From the NCBI GenBank assembly GCA_964626625.1, contig CAZVFV010000001.1, forward strand, positions 1 through 43,220: DNA of 43,220 nt. Direction: 5' to 3'. Each line of letters opens with the position of its first letter. The first letter of the stretch is position 1. The translations under genes and the position numbers were made by a program. The notes under the pieces were generated by a model, which did not search any database, was not told where the DNA came from, and saw nothing but the letters and a program-made list of their open reading frames with translations. Shown here piece by piece: positions 38,203 to 43,220 of this stretch. This DNA is from CAYZPE01 sp964626625. Lineage in GTDB: Bacteria; Patescibacteriota; Minisyncoccia; Phycocordibacterales; CAYZPE01.

Positions 38203-40260
38203 CTAGATATCAATATTTGCTCTTCGTGCATTTGATTGAATAAATGCCTTACGAGCTGGAACATCAGTTCCCATAAGTATCTCAAACACCTTATCTGCTT
38301 CTTGACCATCTGCAATAGTGACCTGCTTCAAAATACGTCTCTCTGGATCCATGGTTGTTTCCCACAACTCTTCTGAGTTCATCTCTCCCAAACCTTTATA
38401 TCGTTGTATAGAAGCCTTAATCTTTGCTTTCTTGTCTACTACCTTAACAGGCTCTATGTCTTCATTTTCCTCTGAAGGTTCTCCTAAACCTTCGTCAACT
38501 TCAGTGTCACCAAGAATTTTAGTTTTTTCTTCATCTGAATATGCATAAAATATCTCTCTGCCTTTTTTAATCTTATAGAGTGGCGGTTGAGCAATGTAGA
38601 TAAATCCTCCATCAATAAGTGGTCGAAGAAAACGATAAAAAAGTGTAAGAAGAAGTGTTCTAATGTGCGCACCGTCAACGTCAGCATCGGTTGCAATAAT
38701 AACTTTATGATAACGAAGTTTAGCGATATCAAATGTATCTCCAATAGCAGCACCAAGTGCGACCACAAGATTCTTGATCTGTTCTGAAGTAAGTGCCTTG
38801 TCTAATCGAGCTCGTTCAATGTTTAAAATTTTTCCTCGTAATGGAAGAACAGCTTGGATCCTTCGGTCTCGTCCACTTTTTGCCGTACCTCCCGCAGAAT
38901 CCCCCTCCACAATAAATATTTCCGACTCTTCTGAGCTCTTTGACTGACAGTCCGCAAGTTTACCTGGTAAGGTCATTCCTTCTAAGATTCCTTTTCGAAG
39001 TACACTATCCTTTGCAGCTTTCGCAGCTTTACGAGCACGGAGCGCAAGTATCGCTTTACTTATAATCGCTCGGGCATCTTCTGGGTTCTCTTCAAGGAAC
39101 ATTTCAAAAGCTTCAGAGAAAACTGACTCCACCATACCTCGAGCCTCAACACTTCCAAGCTTTGCTTTTGTTTGACCTTCGAATTGAATTTCTCTAAGTT
39201 TAATTGAAATAGCAACAGTCAGTCCTTCAAGAACATCATCTCCAGTAAAGTTTTCTTCACTATCTTTAATAAGACCATTCTTGCGTCCATACGCATTAAT
39301 AATTCTTGTAAGAGCTGTTTTAAAACCGGTAACATGTGTTCCTCCTTCAGAGTTATAAATATTATTCGCAAAAGGAATAATACGAGACGTTAAGTCATCT
39401 ATATACTGAAGAGCAACTTCTACTGTTTCATATTCGCTCGTATTTTTTTCAACATAAAAAATATTTTTATGTACTGACTTGAAGAGTTGATTATAAAACG
39501 TAATGAGAGAAACCAAACCTCCTTCAAAATAAAAAGAAGTCGAAGGAATTTCTAACTGTAAATCATTGAGATAGAAAACATCTTCTGTTGGAATGTCGTT
39601 TTTGTACTCTCGTGCATCAAGCACAGTGATACGAAGACCTTTTACTAAATAAGCTTGCTGACGAAGATGGCTCACTATCTTTTCCCATGTAAAATAAATT
39701 TCTTTAAAAATAGAAATATCTGGCTCAAATGTCACAATTGTTCCATTTAGTTTTGATGGACCAACTTTTTTAACTGCCTGCTTTTTCTTTCCACATGAAT
39801 ACTCCTGAAAGAAATGTCCTCCATCACGGTACACATCAACACGAGTATAAACAGAAAGAGCATTTACCACAGATGCACCTACACCGTGTAAACCTCCAGA
39901 CACTTTATATCCATCACCACCAAATTTTCCTCCGGCATGGAGTGTTGTCATAATAGTTTCCAGAGCAGAAACTTTTGACTGCTTATGCATATCAACAGGG
40001 ATACCTCGACCGTTATCTACTACTCGTATACGGTTACCCGGAAGAAGTGCGACTTCAATATTGTTAGCAAAATTACCCATCGCTTCATCGCGAGAGTTAT
40101 CAAAAATTTCCCAAATAAGATGATGAAGTCCATCAGTACCTGTTGTACCGATATACATACCTGGACGCTTTCTTACAGGCTCAAGACCCTCAAGGACAGT
40201 AATGTCCTCAGCGCTATATGCTCCTTTTTTTACCTTTTTATCTTCTTTTTCTTTGGCCAT
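38203..40260 (-). CDS. gyrB: DNA gyrase subunit B
   Basis: ATPase subunit of the type IIA topoisomerase that supercoils DNA. GHKL ATPase signatures: EIFDNSRDEAM (about 48-58), VVDNGRGIPVD and GGLHGVGASVVNALS (about 121-135). TOPRIM region: FIVEGDSAGGTAKSGRDRRIQ (about 438-458) and ATDADVDGAHIR. The C-terminal end QRYKGLGEMNSEELWETTM is typical. At 685 residues it lacks the E. coli insertion. ParE is an alternative name but the motifs fit GyrB. It has an unusual lysine-rich start (MAKEKEDKKVKKG). gyrA is not in the window. Confidence 0.94.
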   Translation of the reverse strand: MAKEKEDKKVKKGAYSAEDITVLEGLEPVRKRPGMYIGTTGTDGLHHLIWEIFDNSRDEAMGNFANNIEVALLPGNRIRVVDNGRGIPVDMHKQSKVSALETIMTTLHAGGKFGGDGYKVSGGLHGVGASVVNALSVYTRVDVYRDGGHFFQEYSCGKKKQAVKKVGPSKLNGTIVTFEPDISIFKEIYFTWEKIVSHLRQQAYLVKGLRITVLDAREYKNDIPTEDVFYLNDLQLEIPSTSFYFEGGLVSLITFYNQLFKSVHKNIFYVEKNTSEYETVEVALQYIDDLTSRIIPFANNIYNSEGGTHVTGFKTALTRIINAYGRKNGLIKDSEENFTGDDVLEGLTVAISIKLREIQFEGQTKAKLGSVEARGMVESVFSEAFEMFLEENPEDARAIISKAILALRARKAAKAAKDSVLRKGILEGMTLPGKLADCQSKSSEESEIFIVEGDSAGGTAKSGRDRRIQAVLPLRGKILNIERARLDKALTSEQIKNLVVALGAAIGDTFDIAKLRYHKVIIATDADVDGAHIRTLLLTLFYRFLRPLIDGGFIYIAQPPLYKIKKGREIFYAYSDEEKTKILGDTEVDEGLGEPSEENEDIEPVKVVDKKAKIKASIQRYKGLGEMNSEELWETTMDPERRILKQVTIADGQEADKVFEILMGTDVPARKAFIQSNARRANIDI

Positions 40261-40266
40261 AATTAA

Positions 40267-40319
40267 AAAAGCATATGCTTTTAGTTGAGTTATTATAGCA
40301 AATTAACCCCTACAAACAA
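40267..40319 (-). promoter_or_regulatory. gyrB promoter and leader palindrome
   Basis: Minus strand: TTGTTT (40319-40314), 16-nt spacer, TATAAT (40297-40292). The ~25-nt leader contains a 16-nt perfect palindrome AAAAGCATATGCTTTT (40267-40282) just before the start codon, with no Shine-Dalgarno. gyrB is thus an exception to the leaderless pattern. Confidence 0.55.
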
Positions 40320-40376
40320 AGGAAAATTGGGGATTTTAAAGGTGCTGTTTTAGGTAAAAAAACACGCCTTTTTTGA

Positions 40377-40405
40377 TTGACTTTTTTAGTTAAGTGTGAT
40401 AGTAT
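40377..40405 (+). promoter_or_regulatory. promoter of the candidate small RNA
   Basis: TTGACT (40377-40382), 17-nt spacer, TAGTAT (40400-40405). Confidence 0.7.
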
Positions 40406-40411
40406 ATATAC

Positions 40412-40540
40412 AGAGACGATCAGGGGAGGTTATCTATGTAGATACCTCAAGAATCGTCTGAATTCAATTCATGTTGCTCGCCGCCTAAAGCGAGCAACAT
40501 GCAAAACCCCTCACACAGTTATGTGTGAGGGGTTTTTTCA
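40412..40540 (+). ncRNA. candidate small RNA with three hairpins
   Basis: It has a sigma-70 promoter upstream, an intrinsic terminator at the end and no long ORF. Hairpin 1 (40415-40458, GACGAT/ATCGTC closing, GAGG/CCTC inside) contains AGGGGAGG, then 6 nt, then AUG immediately followed by UAG (40436-40441). Hairpin 2 is CATGTTGCTCG/CGAGCAACATG (40470-40501). Hairpin 3 is the terminator. The AUG in hairpin 2 would open a five-codon reading frame. It does not resemble 6S, SRP, tmRNA or RNase P RNA. It could be a regulatory RNA or the leader of a lost gene of the Shine-Dalgarno class. Confidence 0.65.
40503..40536 (+). terminator. terminator of the candidate small RNA
   Basis: A 15-bp perfect stem (40503-40517 with 40522-40536), loop GTTA, followed by TT and C. 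Confidence 0.9.
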
Positions 40541-40583
40541 TTCCTCCCTTTTCTAAAAGCTGATTTTTATATTGAAAAAATCA

Positions 40584-40626
40584 CGTCGAAAATTTCTAAT
40601 AACATCGTTATTAGAAATTTTCGACG
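40584..40626 (-). terminator. pheT terminator, 20-bp perfect stem
   Basis: CGTCGAAAATTTCTAATAAC (40584-40603) pairs fully with 40607-40626, 3-nt loop. On the minus strand it is followed by TGATTTTTTC. It lies 20 nt after the pheT stop. Confidence 0.8.
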
Positions 40627-40646
40627 CAGAACCTAACAGTCAACAG

Positions 40647-42887
40647 CTACCTCACTGTCCACCCCTTCTTCTCAACCTCCCCTACTATTTGCTCCATTAC
40701 CTTGTTTATCTCTTCATCTGAAAGAGTTTTATCTTGAGACTGAAATACAAGTCTGAATGCATACGAAGTTTTTCCATCTTTTTCAAAGACATCAAATAAT
40801 GATATCTTCACAAGTAATTTCCCTGCATGTATTCGTATAAGCTTTTCTGTCTCCTTATCAGTTACCTCTTTTGGTACCCACAGAGCAATATCTCGTAGTA
40901 TAAACGGATAAACTGATATGTTTGTATATGTTTTCTTTTTTTGATTCAACTCCATACCATGCTCGCTAGCATCTCGAAGTTTTTCTATAATTTCTTCTAA
41001 ATTACATTCTATAGTCGAATCCTTTGTCATAAGATCAATACTCAATTCTTTTCTTAATATATTTAAAACATCCTGCAGAGTGTCTACCTCCCCCTCCTTC
41101 TTCCAACCCTTAGTATTTTTAACCGATATACATAAAGACACGTGTTCTTCACCATCTTTAGTAAACACTGTTCCAATTTCAAAAACTTTAATCTGGTTTA
41201 GACCCAAAAGTGGTGCATTGTATTCATTGAGTTTATGACTCTCTAAAACACCACGAGTTAAATTTTCCCGTACATATTTTTTATCTAAAGCGATAGGGTT
41301 TGCTATTTCCACCTTCCCTTCATTTCTAAATGAATATGTTTTTATTTCTGAGAATCCTTGTTTAGAAAGAAGATCTGTAATACGAAGTATGTAGTAGAAA
41401 AGTTTATTTACTTTTGGACTTACATTACTTTCTGGAAGTGCAACAGGAGCGACGTTATCGTATCCATGAATACGCCCAACTTCTTCGATAATGTTTTCTT
41501 TTAGATTTAGGTCGAGACGTCTGTATGGTGGAATTACCTTAAGCACATCTTTCTCGATACATACCTCACACTCAAGTGCTGTAAGAATCTTTTGTGCAGA
41601 AGTTAAAGAAATATGTATTCCAAGAACCCTTTTTATATCTTCTTGTCTAAGAGATATTTCCTTTTTTATGTGTGGCGATGGATATGTATCGCTCAAACCT
41701 TCATCTTTAGCTCCTGCAAGCTCCTCTAAAAGAGAAACTGCTCTCATAAGCCCTTCATGAACAAGCTCTGGAGATAATTCCTTTTCGAAACGAACACTTG
41801 ATTCAGTTCGAAGTTTTAAAGCCTGTGAAGTAAGTCTAGTTTGTACAGGATCGAAATTTGCAGACTCGAGCAGTATATCTGTTGTTTTCTCTGTAATAGA
41901 ACTTGCTTTACCACCTTTTATTCCGCCAATACCTAGAACCACATTAGTTTGCTTGTCTGTAATAAGAAGTGCAGAAGAAGGTAATTTATACTCAACATCA
42001 TCAAGGCCTATAAATTGCTCTCCTTCTGTGGCACCTCTTACATGCACATGACGCACACCTTCTTTTTCAAAAATATGAGAAAGGTCAAAAGCATGCAGTG
42101 GCTGTCCCATGTCCTGCATAACAAAATTTGTTATATCAACAACATTATTTATTGGTTTTTGACCAATTGATAGCAATCTCTCTTTAAGCCATTTTGGACT
42201 TTGACCAACCTTAACATTACGTAGAATTACAGCGCTGTATCGTGGAACAAGTTTTGGATTTTCAATTGATATTTGGAGTGTAGAACTCTTTTGCAGTTCT
42301 TTAGCTTGAACTTTTTTATTTAAAGGAATATCTAATATGGCACCGACTTCTCGAGCAATACCCTCATGAGAAAGACAGTCATGTGCTCTGTCTGGTAAAA
42401 CTTTAATATCAAAAATAGAATCTGTTTCTATATGTAAAAATTCCTTAAGTGGAGTTCCGACTTTAACTTCTTTTTCTATCACCCAAATCCCTTCGGCTTC
42501 TTTAGTAAAACCAAGCTCTTTTTCGGAACAAATCATTCCATTTGATTCAACACCTCGAATCTTTGAAACTTTAATCTCAAAATTACCTGGCAAAACTGCA
42601 CCCGGAAGCGCTACCGCAACAGTTTGTCCCTCTGCAACATTTACCGCTCCACAGACAATCTCTCGTCCCCCATCGCCAACATCCACTGTACAAATATGTA
42701 AACGATCAGCATTTGGATGTTTTTCTTTTTTGAGAACTTTACCAATAACAACATTATTAAAATGCCCACCCACTTCTTCGAGGCTCTCAATTTCAAATGC
42801 ATGAAAAGTAATCTTCTCTGCAATTAAAGCCGGAGAAGGCAATTTACTTTCGAAATAATCTTGAAGCCACTTATAGGAAATTTTCAT
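40647..42887 (-). CDS. pheT: phenylalanyl-tRNA synthetase subunit beta
   Basis: Beta subunit of the alpha2-beta2 synthetase. It has the N-terminal tRNA-binding OB domain (KHPNADRLHICTVDVGDG, about 57-74, and GVESNGMICSEKELGF), the B3/B4 editing domain (about 205-365), B5 domain (PPYRRLDLNLKENIIEEVGRIHGYDNV near 450-476), the catalytic-like core, and a C-terminal anticodon-binding domain (YPFILRDIALWVP near 652-664). At 746 residues it is slightly short. Its ATG overlaps the stop of the GIY-YIG gene (ATGA), so translation is probably coupled. pheS lies just beyond the nuclease gene. Confidence 0.96.
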   Translation of the reverse strand: MKISYKWLQDYFESKLPSPALIAEKITFHAFEIESLEEVGGHFNNVVIGKVLKKEKHPNADRLHICTVDVGDGGREIVCGAVNVAEGQTVAVALPGAVLPGNFEIKVSKIRGVESNGMICSEKELGFTKEAEGIWVIEKEVKVGTPLKEFLHIETDSIFDIKVLPDRAHDCLSHEGIAREVGAILDIPLNKKVQAKELQKSSTLQISIENPKLVPRYSAVILRNVKVGQSPKWLKERLLSIGQKPINNVVDITNFVMQDMGQPLHAFDLSHIFEKEGVRHVHVRGATEGEQFIGLDDVEYKLPSSALLITDKQTNVVLGIGGIKGGKASSITEKTTDILLESANFDPVQTRLTSQALKLRTESSVRFEKELSPELVHEGLMRAVSLLEELAGAKDEGLSDTYPSPHIKKEISLRQEDIKRVLGIHISLTSAQKILTALECEVCIEKDVLKVIPPYRRLDLNLKENIIEEVGRIHGYDNVAPVALPESNVSPKVNKLFYYILRITDLLSKQGFSEIKTYSFRNEGKVEIANPIALDKKYVRENLTRGVLESHKLNEYNAPLLGLNQIKVFEIGTVFTKDGEEHVSLCISVKNTKGWKKEGEVDTLQDVLNILRKELSIDLMTKDSTIECNLEEIIEKLRDASEHGMELNQKKKTYTNISVYPFILRDIALWVPKEVTDKETEKLIRIHAGKLLVKISLFDVFEKDGKTSYAFRLVFQSQDKTLSDEEINKVMEQIVGEVEKKGWTVR

Positions 42888-43144
42888 CCCGTTAGAGATA
42901 GGAAACGCTTAATTCTGTTCTTAATAAAACGTTTTCCCATACCAGATTTTAAATATAATTCTCTCGACCGAGCATCGCCTTCATTAAGACATGCTTCATA
43001 GTAAATAAGTGTAAACGGTCCACGCTCTTTTGTATATGGAGACTTTCCATTATTATGTTGCCACAAGCGTTTCCGTAAGTTACTTGAGTATCCAGTATAG
43101 AATCCACTCGTCTTTTTACTTTTGATTATGTATGTGTAATGCAT
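42884..43144 (-). CDS. GIY-YIG nuclease family protein, single-domain
   Basis: The 86-residue protein is a bare GIY-YIG domain: HYTYIIKS at 2-9 and FYTGYSSNLRKRLWQHNNGK at 15-34 carry the two tyrosines, R26 and H30; E62 in SRELYLKSG is the likely metal-binding glutamate. It resembles the UPF0213/YhbQ-like group, whose biological role is unclear. The gene fills an inverted-repeat element inserted between pheS and pheT. Its last codons (SLTG) are encoded by the terminal repeat, and its TGA stop is completed by the ATGA start of pheT. There is no Shine-Dalgarno or obvious own promoter, so it is read with pheST. Confidence 0.9.
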   Translation of the reverse strand: MHYTYIIKSKKTSGFYTGYSSNLRKRLWQHNNGKSPYTKERGPFTLIYYEACLNEGDARSRELYLKSGMGKRFIKNRIKRFLSLTG

Positions 43145-43164
43145 AACTAAGGATCTCTAACGGG
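42888..43164. mobile_element. 277-bp GIY-YIG element bounded by 12-bp inverted repeats
   Basis: The termini are CCCGTTAGAGAT (42888-42899) and ATCTCTAACGGG (43153-43164), perfect over 12 bp. Outside them are TTCAT (42883-42887) and ATCAT (43165-43169), sharing TCAT, i.e. ATGA on the minus strand. The element contains nothing but the nuclease gene. The same ends occur on the 122-bp element at trmD. Confidence 0.75.
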
Positions 43165-43170
43165 ATCATA

Positions 43171-43220
43171 TTAAAACTGATTTACAAGCCTCAGATCTCC
43201 GTTATACAGCATGCGCACAT
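43171..43220 (-). CDS. pheS: phenylalanyl-tRNA synthetase subunit alpha, last 15 codons
   Basis: The minus strand from 43218 reads VRMLYNGDLRLVNQF and stops at TAA (43173-43171). This is the typical PheRS alpha C-terminus (…R-x-x-Y-x-x-D-L-R-F/L-x-x-Q-F). The position directly upstream of pheT supports it, with the GIY-YIG element between them. The rest lies outside the window. Confidence 0.85.
   Translation of the reverse strand, partial: VRMLYNGDLRLVNQF

Noticed and set aside
40412..40540. 6S RNA
   Set aside because: Too short, and it forms three separate hairpins rather than one long stem with a central open bubble.
42888..43164. Classical insertion sequence
   Set aside because: No transposase; the only gene is a GIY-YIG nuclease, so it is reported as a distinct kind of element.

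Overview
This window reads as a piece of a small, low-GC (roughly one third GC by eye) bacterial chromosome that uses the standard code. It is most likely from the Candidate Phyla Radiation (Patescibacteria), probably a Parcubacteria-type lineage. That placement is inference. It rests on compact or trimmed housekeeping proteins (threonyl-tRNA synthetase without TGS domain, an SMC of only 751 residues with no visible hinge, a C-terminally short TrmD), on short intergenic micro-repeats, and on a stand-alone GIY-YIG nuclease of a type I remember as common there. I see no rRNA, tRNA, CRISPR array, prophage or classical insertion sequence.

Layout. 1-1.5 kb: start of enolase, a PH-domain membrane protein with a small partner, and an orphan 64-residue gene. 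1.6-6.8 kb: truB, hisS plus a DEDD exonuclease, uppP with a ZIP transporter, and a DsbA-like thioredoxin. 7-10 kb: a UvrD-type helicase fused to a PD-(D/E)XK nuclease. 10.2-21.4 kb: a minus-strand information block, rpoB-rpoC-dnaG-rpoD, behind a ~400-nt structured leader, followed by a second sigma-70-family factor. 21.4-23.1 kb: rpsP-khpA-trmD. 23.4-32.2 kb: rnr, short smc, a 63-residue orphan, rnc, a NusB-Nudix fusion, rpmF, a divergent Nudix protein, a 77-residue orphan and rnhB. 32.3-38 kb: dnaE, a 172-residue orphan and thrS. 38.2-43.2 kb: gyrB, a candidate small RNA, pheT, a GIY-YIG gene and the last codons of pheS.

Expression logic seen in the sequence. Many first genes of transcription units (83-aa gene, hisS, uvrD, trmD, rnr, smc, rpmF, rnhB, dnaE, thrS) have a sigma-70 -10 hexamer only 5-9 nt before the start codon, so their mRNAs should be leaderless. 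Downstream operon genes also lack Shine-Dalgarno sites. By contrast, several small orphan genes and the second sigma factor have strong Shine-Dalgarno sites, leaders of about 30-85 nt, and mostly their own promoters and terminators. The window therefore appears to hold two translation-initiation classes.

Most notable candidate system: the GIY-YIG gene between pheS and pheT is bounded by a perfect 12-bp inverted repeat (CCCGTTAGAGAT). It sits exactly on the ATGA start of pheT, so its own stop codon is completed by the target. A 122-bp version with the same terminal repeats and no nuclease gene sits exactly on the start codon of trmD, flanked by a perfect 6-bp direct repeat (ATTCAT), and seems to provide trmD with a new promoter and start codon. 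Together they look like a start-codon-targeting, nuclease-encoded mobile element and its non-autonomous derivative. Other points of note are a ~130-nt small RNA with a Shine-Dalgarno followed by AUG-UAG, a two-copy structured repeat, and in-frame expansion of micro-repeats inside trmD and thrS.
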